From Prevotella sp. (lineage in GTDB: Bacteria; Bacteroidota; Bacteroidia; Bacteroidales; Bacteroidaceae), in NCBI GenBank assembly GCA_016285075.1, contig JAEEQB010000011.1:29390-93389 (forward strand): a stretch of DNA of 64,000 nucleotides, in the 5' to 3' direction. This document shows positions 31,977-40,710 of this stretch, one piece after another. Made by a program: the position numbers and the translations under genes. Position 1 is the first letter of the stretch, and the number at the start of each line of letters is the position of its first letter. Below the pieces are notes generated by a model that made no database searches, was not told the origin of the DNA, and saw nothing but the letters and a program-made list of their open reading frames with translations.

Positions 31977-32975
31977 CTATTGCCCTCCCAGGCGGGAGAA
32001 ATATTCGGCAATATCGTCCCATGTCTTGAAGGTATCTGTACCAAACTGGATGAGGGTAGCCATACCGTTACTCTTCATCGTGTCAATCAGGTAGTCACCA
32101 TAGAGCAGGCTCTTCTGGTTGGTGAAGATGGTATGGCCGAAAGCAGGTACATTAATATATTCATAGAGCCACGACAGCGTCGCTGCGTAAAACGAAGGAT
32201 CGGCTGGAGCGGGTGCCACGAAATACAGCTGATAGATCTCCAGGAGGGTACGGACCGTCTTCTGTGCCGAGCTGCGCGGCTTCTGGAACTGATCTGCCAG
32301 TGCATCAATATCAATGTAGACGATGGGACGTTCACGCTGCTCCTGCCTGTCGTCAATCCATCGGATGACAGGCACCACAGCATGCATGAACGAACGGTCG
32401 TTCATACGGTGCTCGCCATGAAAGCGGATAGCGGTGGCATAGTGCTCACGGAAAAGGTCGTAGGTATGCACCAGAGGGTCCTCGTCGCCAAACAGTCCCC
32501 ACACCCTGCCCTGCTCCCCAGCATCGGCTGCATGGGCAAAGTTCTGAGCAGTGAGGTTACGGTACTCCTTGACCAGGGGCTTGTCCACATAGAATTCCTG
32601 GACACCGTCCTGACGGGGACTGAAGAACTGTTGCTTACCCGTCAGCCCGTGTTCGCCCATTGTATCAGCTATCTGGAAAGCCGGATTGATGAGGATGCGG
32701 TCATACCCTTCAAGCAGCTCGGCGAACATCCCACCCATCGACGTGCCGATAATCAGGTCGGGATGCTCTTCACTACACAGATGGTGCAACAGGTCAAGCG
32801 CCTCCTGCGGATGGACAGGCAGGTCTGGAGCTATGACCCTGGCATTGGGCAGCACCTGACGTATACGGGTGACCGTACCCGACTGGCCACTGGAGCCGAA
32901 CCCATGGACATACATCACTGTCTTTCCCCTGAACAGGTCGGGAAACTGTTTGATATATTGATTAGTCTGTTCCAT
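31977..32975 (-). CDS. YqiA/YcfP-like alpha/beta-hydrolase fused to a degenerate HAD 5'-nucleotidase-like domain
   Basis: Residues 1-190 are a YqiA-like esterase: VMYVHGFGSSGQSGT, the nucleophile elbow IIGTSMGGMFAE, and FGDEDPLV. Residues about 212-330 resemble the NT5C-type 5'(3')-deoxyribonucleotidase HAD fold (PIVYIDIDALAD near its start; IFTNQKSLLYGDYLIDTMKSNG and QFGTDTF-W at its end). The catalytic DxDG is DIDA here, so nucleotidase activity is doubtful. It lies 19 bases upstream of no other minus-strand gene start; the lipoprotein gene (32995-33387) precedes it by 19 bases and may be co-transcribed. Confidence 0.65.
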   Translation of the reverse strand: MEQTNQYIKQFPDLFRGKTVMYVHGFGSSGQSGTVTRIRQVLPNARVIAPDLPVHPQEALDLLHHLCSEEHPDLIIGTSMGGMFAELLEGYDRILINPAFQIADTMGEHGLTGKQQFFSPRQDGVQEFYVDKPLVKEYRNLTAQNFAHAADAGEQGRVWGLFGDEDPLVHTYDLFREHYATAIRFHGEHRMNDRSFMHAVVPVIRWIDDRQEQRERPIVYIDIDALADQFQKPRSSAQKTVRTLLEIYQLYFVAPAPADPSFYAATLSWLYEYINVPAFGHTIFTNQKSLLYGDYLIDTMKSNGMATLIQFGTDTFKTWDDIAEYFSRLGGQ

Positions 32976-32994
32976 ATTGCAATTCTGTCACTGG

Positions 32995-33387
32995 TTATTT
33001 CATTCGCCACTTCCCGTTGTGTTCCACCATAGGCACAACGATTTCCTCGGAGGTGTCATCGCCAAACTTCAACAGAAGGAACACACTGACATAGTCGGTC
33101 AGGGTGTCGCGACGGGCACTGCTGACACTGATGTCCGTTATCCCCTGATGCAGTTTCTGTTGCTGAGCCAGGAACTGGCGACAGGAGGTGAGCAGCTGTT
33201 CACGGTATAGCTCCGGCAGCGAATCACTGCCTGCCTTGCCCTCAAGGAACTGTTCACAGGCTCCATCAGCCAAATGCCGATAGTAACCCCTCGCAGCCAA
33301 AGAGGCAGCCTCCTCCGGAGTAACCCCCTGACCACAACAGACCAGGGCAAAGACCAAAGACAGTATAACGAACACACGGAATGGCAT
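32995..33387 (-). CDS. Small lipoprotein of unknown function
   Basis: This 130-residue protein has a signal peptide and lipobox (VILSLVFALVCC-GQG). The mature part resembles small nuclear-transport-factor-2-like or DUF4878-type lipoproteins: EEAASLAARGYYRHLADG ... FLEG and a C-terminal VEHNGKWRMK strand. The assignment to that fold is tentative. It lies between der (25 bases upstream) and the esterase-HAD fusion (19 bases downstream) on the same strand, which suggests a der-lipoprotein-hydrolase operon. Confidence 0.6.
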   Translation of the reverse strand: MPFRVFVILSLVFALVCCGQGVTPEEAASLAARGYYRHLADGACEQFLEGKAGSDSLPELYREQLLTSCRQFLAQQQKLHQGITDISVSSARRDTLTDYVSVFLLLKFGDDTSEEIVVPMVEHNGKWRMK

Positions 33388-33412
33388 AGCTCAATCCTCA
33401 ACCTTCATCTAT

Positions 33413-34726
33413 TTACTTTGCTCTGATAAACACATGTATGGGAGAACCGGTCAGTGTCCAGTTCTCGCGGATCTTGTTTTCCAGGAAACGCTTGTAAGGC
33501 TCCTTCACATACTGAGGCAGGTTGGCATAAAACACAAAGGTGGGAATCTGAGTGTCGGGCACCTGGCTCACATATTTTATCTTGATATACTTCCCTTTGA
33601 CCGAGGGGGGTGGATAGGCCTCGATAAGCGGCAGCATCACCTCGTTGAGTTTCGTGGTGCCGATGCGTGCCTTGCGGTGCAGATACACCTCCTTGGCTGT
33701 CTCCAGCACCTTGAAGATACGCTGCTTCGTCAGGGCCGAGGCAAAGATGATGGGAAAATCGGTAAACGGAGCCATACGCGCACGGATGGCCTGTTCAAAA
33801 GTGGAAATCACCACCTGGGACTTGTCCTCCACCAGGTCCCACTTGTTCACCACCACCACCAGGCTTTTGTTGTTCTTCTGTATGAGCTGGAAGATGTTCA
33901 TGTCCTGCGACTCAATGCCTCGGGTGGCGTCGATCATCAGGATGCACACATCGCTGTTCTCTATGGCACGGATGGAGCGCATCACACTGTAGAACTCCAA
34001 GTCCTCCGTCACCTTGTTCTTGCGGCGTATACCGGCAGTATCAACGAGGTAGAAGTCGAATCCGAACTTGTCGTAGCGGGTGTATATGCTGTCACGTGTC
34101 GTACCAGCAATGTCGGTAACGATGTGACGCTCTTCGCCAATAAACGCATTGATCAGGCTTGACTTGCCTGCATTAGGACGACCCACCACGGCAAAGCGGG
34201 GTATACCCTCTTCCAGGTCATCGCCGCTCTTCTCGGGCAGCATCTCCAGGATCTTGTCAAGCAAGTCACCCGTTCCGCTGCCAGTAGCAGCACTGATGCA
34301 GAAGGGGTCGCCAAGACCTAACTTATAGAACTCGTACTGGCTGTACAGGTCTTTTCCGTCATCGGCCTTATTGGCCACTAACAGCGTAGGCAGCTTCGCA
34401 CGGCGCAGTATCTGGGCCACGTCCATGTCCCAGTCAGTCACACCGTTCTTGATGTCGCAGAGGAACAGCACCAAGTCGGCCTCCTCCGTAGCAATGATTA
34501 CTTGCTTACGGATCTCCTCTTCGAAGATGTCGTCACTGTTGACCACCCAGCCACCCGTATCAACCACGGAGAACTCTCGGCCGCACCAATCGCACTTGCC
34601 GTACTGGCGGTCACGCGTAGTGCCCGCCTCATCGCTGACAATGGCCTGGCGGCTCTTCGTCAGACGGTTAAACAGTGTGGATTTTCCTACATTAGGACGA
34701 CCCACAATTGCTACTAGATTTCCCAT
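33413..34726 (-). CDS. der: Ribosome-biogenesis GTPase Der (EngA)
   Basis: This tandem-GTPase factor is needed for 50S assembly. The first G domain has [20 protein letters not shown] and NKAD; the second has [26 protein letters not shown] and NKWD. A KH-like C-terminal domain follows ([17 protein letters not shown]). The 437 residues are typical. It has its own promoter 20 bases upstream. Confidence 0.96.
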   Translation of the reverse strand: MGNLVAIVGRPNVGKSTLFNRLTKSRQAIVSDEAGTTRDRQYGKCDWCGREFSVVDTGGWVVNSDDIFEEEIRKQVIIATEEADLVLFLCDIKNGVTDWDMDVAQILRRAKLPTLLVANKADDGKDLYSQYEFYKLGLGDPFCISAATGSGTGDLLDKILEMLPEKSGDDLEEGIPRFAVVGRPNAGKSSLINAFIGEERHIVTDIAGTTRDSIYTRYDKFGFDFYLVDTAGIRRKNKVTEDLEFYSVMRSIRAIENSDVCILMIDATRGIESQDMNIFQLIQKNNKSLVVVVNKWDLVEDKSQVVISTFEQAIRARMAPFTDFPIIFASALTKQRIFKVLETAKEVYLHRKARIGTTKLNEVMLPLIEAYPPPSVKGKYIKIKYVSQVPDTQIPTFVFYANLPQYVKEPYKRFLENKIRENWTLTGSPIHVFIRAK

Positions 34727-34745
34727 ATATCATCGAATTTGTCGG

Positions 34746-34753
34746 CAAAGATA
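34746..34753 (-). promoter_or_regulatory. der promoter, -7 box
   Basis: TATCTTTG on the minus strand, about 20 bases before the der ATG. Confidence 0.65.
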
Positions 34754-34818
34754 CGAATATTTTCACACATTTCCTAACATTTCTTTCTTTTTTGGTAAAA
34801 TATGAAAGATTTTTTTCG

Positions 34819-34826
34819 TAGCTTTG
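34819..34826 (+). promoter_or_regulatory. Promoter of the LUD-CotH-resB-ccsA-ADI operon, -7 box
   Basis: TAGCTTTG on the plus strand, 41 bases before the LUD-domain start. The next four genes follow at 9-41 bases or overlap, with no further promoter apparent. Confidence 0.65.
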
Positions 34827-34866
34827 CACTCGTTTTCCAAAAGCATAAAACCAAGTATCGAGAAGA

Positions 34867-35499
34867 ATGGCAAAAGAAGAGAGAAACGAGCGTTTAGCAA
34901 AAACAATTATCAAGAACCTGCAGCGCAGGCATATTGAAGGATTCTACTGCCCTACAGCAGAAATGGCAGTCAAGAAGGTTTCCGAACTCATTGCCGATGG
35001 AAGCAGTGTGACATGGGGAGGCACAATGACCGTCCGCGACCTGGGCATTCCCGATTTCCTCAGAAGTCGTGGAACGCTGGAAGTGATTGACCGTGACCTG
35101 GTGGAGACACCCGAGGAGAAACAAGCTGTGTACCTCAGGGCATTCTCGGCTGACGTTTACCTCACCAGCGCCAATGCCATCTCTGAAGATGGTGTCATCG
35201 TGAACATCGATGGCAACGGGAACCGTGTGGCTGCCATCACCTGGGGACCCAAAAAGGTGATATTCGTCATCGGACTGAACAAAGTAGCACAGACTGTCGA
35301 AGCAGCACTCTCACGCGCCAGAGCAACAGCCTCGCCCATCAATGCAGCACGATTCGACATCAAGACCCCTTGCCAGAACGACGGTGTCTGCCATAACTGC
35401 AACTCACCGGAGAGCATCTGCAACTATATCCACTTCCTCAGAAACTCTCCCAAGGGACGTCACACGGTAGTTCTGATAGGAGAGGATTATGGATATTAA
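34867..35499 (+). CDS. LUD-domain protein (LutC/YkgG-like)
   Basis: The 210 residues match the LUD domain of lactate-utilisation proteins: GFYCPTAEMAVKKVSELIADGSSVTWGGTMTVRDLGI, VYLTSANAISEDGVIVNIDGNGNRVAAITWGPKKVIFVIGLNK, and a terminal cysteine set (CQNDGVCHNCNSPESIC). Stand-alone members are common in Bacteroidetes and are not shown to act in lactate oxidation; no lutA or lutB neighbour is present. It is the first gene of a five-gene run. Confidence 0.85.
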   Translation: MAKEERNERLAKTIIKNLQRRHIEGFYCPTAEMAVKKVSELIADGSSVTWGGTMTVRDLGIPDFLRSRGTLEVIDRDLVETPEEKQAVYLRAFSADVYLTSANAISEDGVIVNIDGNGNRVAAITWGPKKVIFVIGLNKVAQTVEAALSRARATASPINAARFDIKTPCQNDGVCHNCNSPESICNYIHFLRNSPKGRHTVVLIGEDYGY

Positions 35500-35508
35500 C
35501 ATTGTCTC

Positions 35509-36954
35509 ATGAGAAAGAATGTTTTCCTGTGCATTGCCTTGACAGCGGTGTGCTGCATCACCTCGGCCCAGCAAAAGACCGTTGGTCAGATCAGCATCAC
35601 CACTGACATCATGCCCAATGCCCAGCAGAAGGTAACGGCTCACATGCAGACTGAGGGATACGACGGTGACATCGGCATCAAGTTGCGTGGCAACAGTTCC
35701 CTGAGTTTCAACCAGAAGAAATACACCATCGAACTGCGCGACGGACAAGGCAAAGAGGTGGAGGCACCGTTGTTCGGCATGCCCGCCCACAGTGACTGGG
35801 TGCTGCTGGCACCCTACAGCGACGTTTCTGCCATCCGTGACCCCCTGGCGTTCCACCTGTGGCGCGGCATGGGGCACTGGGGCCCCCGCACCGAGATGGT
35901 AGAGCTGACGTTCAACGGCGACTATCGAGGCATATACATCCTGTCCGAGGCCATCAAGCGAGGCAAGGAACGCGTAGACATCGCAAAGCTGAAGAAGAGC
36001 GACGTTGAAGGACGCGACCTGACAGGAGGCTACCTGCTGCGCATCGACACCTACAACGAGGATGATGCAACCTTTACTTCAAAAGTGCCTGGTATCGGCG
36101 AGGGTAACATGACGAGCCAGGTCATCTGGTCGTGCATCTATCCGAAAAAGAAGAATCTGCAACCAGAACAGTTCGACTACATCCGTAATTACGTGGATAC
36201 AGTGGAACAGGTCATCCAGTCGGACTATTTCGACGATCCGGAACAAGGCTATGCACATTACATCGACGTGCCCTCGTTTGTGGATTACTTCATCCACACA
36301 GAACTGAGTCTCAATGCCGATGGCTATAAACGCAGCGCCTACTTCTATAAAGAGAAACAGCAGGCCGACGGTACTGGAGGCAAACTGGTGGCAGGCCCCG
36401 TGTGGGACTACAACCTTGCCTATGGCAACGCCAACTTCGCCAATGCCAACAACATTGAGGCATGGTGCTTCGAGGGAGCAAGCAACAGCCCCACGCCCGC
36501 CATGTGGCAGCGACTGCTGCAGGACCCCGCTTTCCGCAAAGCGGTGAAGGTGCGCTACCAGGCCCTGCGCAAGGACATACTGAGCAACCAGGCCATCAAC
36601 GCCTATATCGACCACCTAGCCAAACTGTTGGCACCCTGCACAGCCCGTCATTTCGAGAAATACCCTGAACTGCTCGCAGGCAATTCCGGTGGCGGGTTCA
36701 ATCCTGTGAGTATGTTTGCAGCCTACCGAGTCAGTTCTTACGAAGAGGAAATCCAAATACTGAAAGCATGGCTCGCCGACCGGCTGGACTTCCTTGACCG
36801 TAGCATCGAACGGTTCGACAAGGACTGGGAACCGCGCATTCAGGAACTGAAGGAAATCAAGATGCCACAGTTCAACGGAGGCTTCCCGTTCCCCTTTCCC
36901 CAGCCCTTTCCCCAACCCTTCCCTCACCCCTTCCCGTTCCCCTTTCCTCAATGA
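35509..36954 (+). CDS. Exported CotH-family protein with Phe-Pro repeat tail
   Basis: A signal peptide (MRKNVFLCIALTAVCCITSAQ) precedes a CotH kinase-like domain: IKLRGNSSLSFNQKKYTIELRD, HSDWVLLAPYSDVSAIRDPLAF, RGIYILSEAIKRGKERVDI, and the active-site-like GPVWDYNLAYGN. CotH of Bacillus phosphorylates coat proteins; bacterial surface members may act on secreted proteins. The last 23 residues are almost wholly alternating Phe and Pro with a few Gln and His (from about 36883), encoded by a C/T-only stretch on the plus strand. Its stop overlaps a possible upstream start of the next gene. Confidence 0.85.
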   Translation: MRKNVFLCIALTAVCCITSAQQKTVGQISITTDIMPNAQQKVTAHMQTEGYDGDIGIKLRGNSSLSFNQKKYTIELRDGQGKEVEAPLFGMPAHSDWVLLAPYSDVSAIRDPLAFHLWRGMGHWGPRTEMVELTFNGDYRGIYILSEAIKRGKERVDIAKLKKSDVEGRDLTGGYLLRIDTYNEDDATFTSKVPGIGEGNMTSQVIWSCIYPKKKNLQPEQFDYIRNYVDTVEQVIQSDYFDDPEQGYAHYIDVPSFVDYFIHTELSLNADGYKRSAYFYKEKQQADGTGGKLVAGPVWDYNLAYGNANFANANNIEAWCFEGASNSPTPAMWQRLLQDPAFRKAVKVRYQALRKDILSNQAINAYIDHLAKLLAPCTARHFEKYPELLAGNSGGGFNPVSMFAAYRVSSYEEEIQILKAWLADRLDFLDRSIERFDKDWEPRIQELKEIKMPQFNGGFPFPFPQPFPQPFPHPFPFPFPQ

Positions 36955-36995
36955 GATCTGATGAAGAATCACTATTATCTTATCATATTAAAAAC

Positions 36996-37976
36996 ATGTG
37001 GACTAAACCCTGGTCATTCCAAGAAGGCTTCCTGACAGGAGGATGTCTTATCGTTGTCGGTCTTGCACTCCAGCTGAGCATCGGCCCTGTAGTGTGGGAT
37101 ACCTTCAAGTGGCCCGTCAACGGCTTTGTGGCTGCAGGATTCCTGGCGCTGATTGCAGCCATCTTTCTTTCCAGGAAAAAGGTCTATGCCTTCCGTTTCA
37201 TTGGCACACATCAGGCTGCCCTGCCAGCCATCGTCTATGCCATAGTGCTCACCATCATCATGGGACTGACACGGCAGGACTCCAACGAGACCTGGCTGAA
37301 CAACATGCTGACATTCTGGCCCTTCGTGCTGATCTATGTCTACATTGCCCTGATTCTTGGAGTCATCATCCTGAACCGCTTGAGCAGGATGGTCCCTACC
37401 CCACCCTCAGCCCAGGCTTCGTCAGCAGGCTACCGACGGACCGCGACACTCTTCAAAGACCTCTCCTTCCTGCTGAACCATCTGGGTCTCTTTCTCGCCA
37501 TGACTACGGCCACACTGGGCAATGCTGACATGCAGCGAGTCAGGATGATAACAGCCTTAGGACAACCGGAATGGCGTGCGTTGGAAGCGAATGGCACCGT
37601 CAAAGAGATGCCCATAGCCATCGAACTGAAGAAGTTCATCATGGAGACCTACGACGACGGATCGCCCAAGCGCTTTGCCTCAGAGATCCAGATCAAGACG
37701 AAGACGAGGAAGAACCTCGTGGCCACCGTCGATGTCAACAAGCCCGTCGAGGTGGACGGATGGAAGATCTATCAGTACGGCTACGACACACAGATGGGAG
37801 CCCAGAGCCAGATATCCATTCTTGAACTGGTGAGCGACCCCTGGCTGCCTCTGGTCTATACGGGCATCTATATGATGCTGGCAGGAGCTGCTTGCATGTT
37901 CCTTTCCGGTGGCAGGAGAAAAAACGTCCCCCCAAGCCTTTCCCAACCTCAAAACGCAAAACAGACACCATCATGA
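36996..37976 (+). CDS. ResB-like cytochrome c biogenesis membrane protein
   Basis: Several membrane segments are visible: FLTGGCLIVVGLALQL, WPVNGFVAAGFLALIAAIFL, ALPAIVYAIVLTIIMGL, FVLIYVYIALILGVIIL, and a final LVYTGIYMMLAGAACMF. A periplasmic loop with KPVEVDGWKIYQYGYD is typical of ResB. Together with the next gene it would form the System II haem-handling complex for c-type cytochromes. ATG 36996 (MWTKPWSFQEGF) is preferred; ATG 36951, overlapping the CotH stop, is possible. It overlaps ccsA by four bases (ATGA). Confidence 0.8.
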   Translation: MWTKPWSFQEGFLTGGCLIVVGLALQLSIGPVVWDTFKWPVNGFVAAGFLALIAAIFLSRKKVYAFRFIGTHQAALPAIVYAIVLTIIMGLTRQDSNETWLNNMLTFWPFVLIYVYIALILGVIILNRLSRMVPTPPSAQASSAGYRRTATLFKDLSFLLNHLGLFLAMTTATLGNADMQRVRMITALGQPEWRALEANGTVKEMPIAIELKKFIMETYDDGSPKRFASEIQIKTKTRKNLVATVDVNKPVEVDGWKIYQYGYDTQMGAQSQISILELVSDPWLPLVYTGIYMMLAGAACMFLSGGRRKNVPPSLSQPQNAKQTPS

Positions 37977-38764
37977 CCTGGGAGCAATTCATTTATTTCG
38001 CAATAGCAGCAACACTGCTTTGGGCAGTGGGAGCCTACGGAGCCTGGCGCAACAAGACCGTCATGGCTTATACTGCCACCATCCTTGGACTGCTGACATT
38101 CTTCTGTTTCATCCTCGCCATGTGGATCTCATTAGAGCGTCCGCCACTGCGCACCATGGGCGAGACCCGGCTGTGGTATTCCTTCTTCCTGCCGTTGGCG
38201 GGCCTTACAGTCTACTCACGCTGGAAATACAAGTGGATTCTGACGTTCTCCACCATCCTCGCCCTGGTGTTCATCTGCGTCAATCTGTTCAAGCCCGAGA
38301 TACACGACAAGACGCTCATGCCTGCTCTCCAGAGTCCCTGGTTTGCACCCCATGTCATTGTCTATATGTTCGCCTACGCCGTGCTTGGTGCCGCTACGCT
38401 CATGGCCGTCTACCTGCTTTTCATCAAGAAGAGCCCCGCCTCCGCTGAAGAGTTCGACATCACCGACAACCTCGTCTACGTAGGCCTCGCTTTCATGACC
38501 TTTGGCATGCTTTTCGGAGCCCTGTGGGCCAAGGAGGCATGGGGACACTACTGGTCGTGGGACCCCAAGGAGACGTGGGCAGCCATCACCTGGCTCTCCT
38601 ACCTGGTCTATATCCATTACCGCCAGCTGCCTCACCATCATAAACGTCTGGCCCTATGGACACTCATCGCCTCCTTCGTTCTCCTGCAGATGTGTTGGTG
38701 GGGCATCAATTACCTGCCTTCTGCACAAGGCACCAGTGTCCACACCTATAGCAACAATTCATAA
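37973..38764 (+). CDS. ccsA: Cytochrome c biogenesis protein CcsA/ResC (haem export, System II)
   Basis: The 263 residues are mostly membrane-spanning. The haem-binding tryptophan-rich motif is clear (WAKEAWGHYWSWDPKETWAAITWL). Conserved His residues lie in the transmembrane helices (for example FAPHVIVYMFAY and LPHHHKRLALW). It works with ResB to deliver haem across the inner membrane and attach it to apocytochromes. The start at 37973 overlaps the ResB stop. Confidence 0.9.
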   Translation: MTWEQFIYFAIAATLLWAVGAYGAWRNKTVMAYTATILGLLTFFCFILAMWISLERPPLRTMGETRLWYSFFLPLAGLTVYSRWKYKWILTFSTILALVFICVNLFKPEIHDKTLMPALQSPWFAPHVIVYMFAYAVLGAATLMAVYLLFIKKSPASAEEFDITDNLVYVGLAFMTFGMLFGALWAKEAWGHYWSWDPKETWAAITWLSYLVYIHYRQLPHHHKRLALWTLIASFVLLQMCWWGINYLPSAQGTSVHTYSNNS

Positions 38765-38777
38765 AAAACATAATGAC

Positions 38778-40169
38778 ATGAAAAAGACAACAAAACTGAT
38801 CTTCACCATGTTAGCGATAAGCTGCATGGGAGCACATGCACAGGAAACTGCAGAAATGGTTTATCCACAGGCAGAATGGTCGAAGGCAGGTAACATTCTG
38901 ATGCATACACCTGGGCAGGAACTGTTTAATGGCGTCATTCATCCGTCAGCAGGACTGTTTGAGAATTACTTTGATGTGGATATAGCCGCTGAGGAGCATC
39001 GGGGCTATATCAGTATGCTGGAAGCAAACGGCATACGTGTGCACAAGGTACTCGACATCTTGAGAGAGGTGGGCTTGGACAGCCTGAGGCAGCTTGCAAC
39101 AAATGTACTGAAATACGATATCAGCAGCATGCCCGACGAAGATGCCGAAAAAACGGAGAACTATCGTCAGGAAGTGCTCAATAAAATGAGCCGGAACGAC
39201 CTTATCCGCTGTATACTACTGCAACCCACAGTGAAGCTTTCGAAGACAGACAACAATACAGGCTATGAGGCACAGTATATCCAGAACCCGCTGATGAACC
39301 TCTATTTCACCCGTGACCAGAGCATCACGACACCACGGGGACACATCATCTGCAACATGAACAGCAATCAGCGAGCTCCTGAGACGGAAATCATCAATCT
39401 CTGCTACGAGCATCTGGGGCTGAAGCCCATCATGCGCATCACAGGCGAAGGCCGGTTGGAGGGTGGTGACTACATTCCTGCAGGCAACATATCGCTCATA
39501 GGCTGTGGCATGCGAACCAACGACGAGGGCATACGACAGATGATGGAAGCCGATGCCTTCGGCCATGATACCATCGTGGTGGTGCGTGACCATAAGCTGT
39601 GGCAGATGCAGATGCACCTGGATACCCATTTCAACATCATCGACAAGGATCTCTGCACGATGGTGAGCAGCCGGCTGAATGCACAGCCTGGCACTCCGGA
39701 ATACAACACCTGCGACATCTGGGCACGAACACCTGGCACCAAGGAATACAAGCTTTGGAAGCAGGATCAGCCTTTTGTGGAGTACATACGCGGACGGGGT
39801 TTCCAGATTATCCCAATCGACATAAACGACGAGATGCACTATGCCAACAACTTCCTCACCATCGCCCCACGCCACATCATGGCAGTAGGCGGACAGTCGG
39901 AAGAGCTGCAGCAGCGGTTGCGTGAAGCAGGGGTAAACGTGGAATGGATTCCATTGGAAAGCCTTATTGACGGCTATGGCGCTGCCCATTGCATGACACA
40001 GGTGTTGCAACGCGAAGCCTTTCATCCTGGTGTGGATCCTGCTGATGTACGAAGTGTAAACGCCTTGACTGGCGAATCACAATCGTCCTATCTCCTGAAT
40101 GGGACGATGGCCAATGAAAACGACCGCGGCGTCATCATACAGAACGGCAAAAAGGTCATAAGAAAATAA
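38778..40169 (+). CDS. Exported arginine deiminase-family protein
   Basis: A signal peptide (MKKTTKLIFTMLAISCMGAHAQ) precedes a full amidinotransferase/deiminase fold. Expected catalytic residues are in place: Asp in NLYFTRDQSI, the GEGRLEGGDYIP Glu/Asp, His in MHLDTHFNIID, and Cys in DGYGAAHCMTQV. Arginine deiminases (arginine to citrulline plus ammonia) are normally cytosolic; export would place this one in the periplasm. The substrate could be free arginine, agmatine or peptidyl arginine, and cannot be decided here. It is the last gene of the LUD-CotH-resB-ccsA run, 13 bases after ccsA. Confidence 0.85.
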   Translation: MKKTTKLIFTMLAISCMGAHAQETAEMVYPQAEWSKAGNILMHTPGQELFNGVIHPSAGLFENYFDVDIAAEEHRGYISMLEANGIRVHKVLDILREVGLDSLRQLATNVLKYDISSMPDEDAEKTENYRQEVLNKMSRNDLIRCILLQPTVKLSKTDNNTGYEAQYIQNPLMNLYFTRDQSITTPRGHIICNMNSNQRAPETEIINLCYEHLGLKPIMRITGEGRLEGGDYIPAGNISLIGCGMRTNDEGIRQMMEADAFGHDTIVVVRDHKLWQMQMHLDTHFNIIDKDLCTMVSSRLNAQPGTPEYNTCDIWARTPGTKEYKLWKQDQPFVEYIRGRGFQIIPIDINDEMHYANNFLTIAPRHIMAVGGQSEELQQRLREAGVNVEWIPLESLIDGYGAAHCMTQVLQREAFHPGVDPADVRSVNALTGESQSSYLLNGTMANENDRGVIIQNGKKVIRK

Positions 40170-40184
40170 CGCCCCAAAAACCGT

Positions 40185-40263
40185 GAGTTAACTCGATTCA
40201 TCGTTTGAGTTAACTCGATCGATGATTTGAGTTAACTCAATGAATTGATCGGGTTAACTCGCG
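40185..40263. repeat. Tandem 22-bp array with GAGTTAACTC palindromes
   Basis: Units start at 40185, 40207, 40229 and 40251. The first three open with the perfect 10-bp palindrome GAGTTAACTC, the fourth with GGGTTAACTC. The linkers (CGATTCATCG, CGATCGATGA, AATGAATTGA) are themselves partly self-complementary. It starts 15 bases after the arginine deiminase stop. It could be a protein-binding array or a transcription-end structure. Confidence 0.8.
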
Positions 40264-40327
40264 TTCTATGGGGAGCAGTGACTTTTGCCCGATCCAACCG
40301 TACACTTTTTCTTTACATAAATAATGA

Positions 40328-40498
40328 TTAAACCGAATCGGTCATTAGCGTTATGATGAAAGCAGCCTTCATTTTGGAACAGATGTGCTGCAGCTTTGAG
40401 TGCGCAATGGGGTTCCATTGTAATCGAAAAGCGGCGGGGCAGATGACAAAAAGGTAGCTTGTTAGCGCCTAACAGCCTAATGACCGATTGGGGTTTAA
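40328..40498. repeat. MITE-like element with about 20-bp imperfect terminal inverted repeats
   Basis: The left arm at 40328-40347 and right arm at 40478-40498 are inverted copies (TTAAACC-GAATCGGTCATTA pattern, right arm with CC in place of G). They enclose 130 bases with an internal GTTAG-CGC-CTAAC hairpin (40461-40473). No open frame of note and no clear target-site duplication. Part of the element recurs at 41161-41213. Confidence 0.5.
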
Positions 40499-40536
40499 CT
40501 AAAGTTTCCCATCCCTTATTTCTGCCTTGGCCATAA

Positions 40537-40690
40537 GACGCTGAAGGCGTCAGTGGGACAGATGTCTCTGAGTCATACTGATTCGATAGACACGAGCGAA
40601 AAAACGTGCTGGCCTTGTTGACACCCTTCAATGCCGGACACGCAGTGCCGGGGCTTGCTCGTTCAGCAAGCCTGGATGCCCCTCGATGGG
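40537..40690. repeat. REP-like hairpin cluster
   Basis: This gene-free stretch holds several compact palindromes: GACGC-TGAAG-GCGTC at 40537-40551 and the perfect 8-bp stem GGCTTGCT/AGCAAGCC at 40652-40672. The style resembles dispersed intergenic hairpin repeats of Bacteroidetes. An open frame spanning 40266-40694 on the minus strand has no protein-like features. Confidence 0.45.
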
Positions 40691-40710
40691 ACATAAGACA
40701 ATAGCCAACA

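Noticed and set aside
35404..35877. 157-codon minus-strand frame at the LUD/CotH junction
   Set aside because: Overlaps two genuine plus-strand genes and has no recognisable family.
39216..40025. 269-codon minus-strand frame opposite the arginine deiminase
   Set aside because: Shadow of the catalytic-domain coding sequence, no independent support.
40185..40263. Possible CRISPR array
   Set aside because: Tandem palindromic units with no unique spacers of constant length and no cas gene.
40266..40694. 142-codon minus-strand frame
   Set aside because: It lies over the MITE-like and REP-like repeats, and part of its text (NEGCFHHNANDRFG) recurs only because the DNA repeat recurs at 41161-41213.
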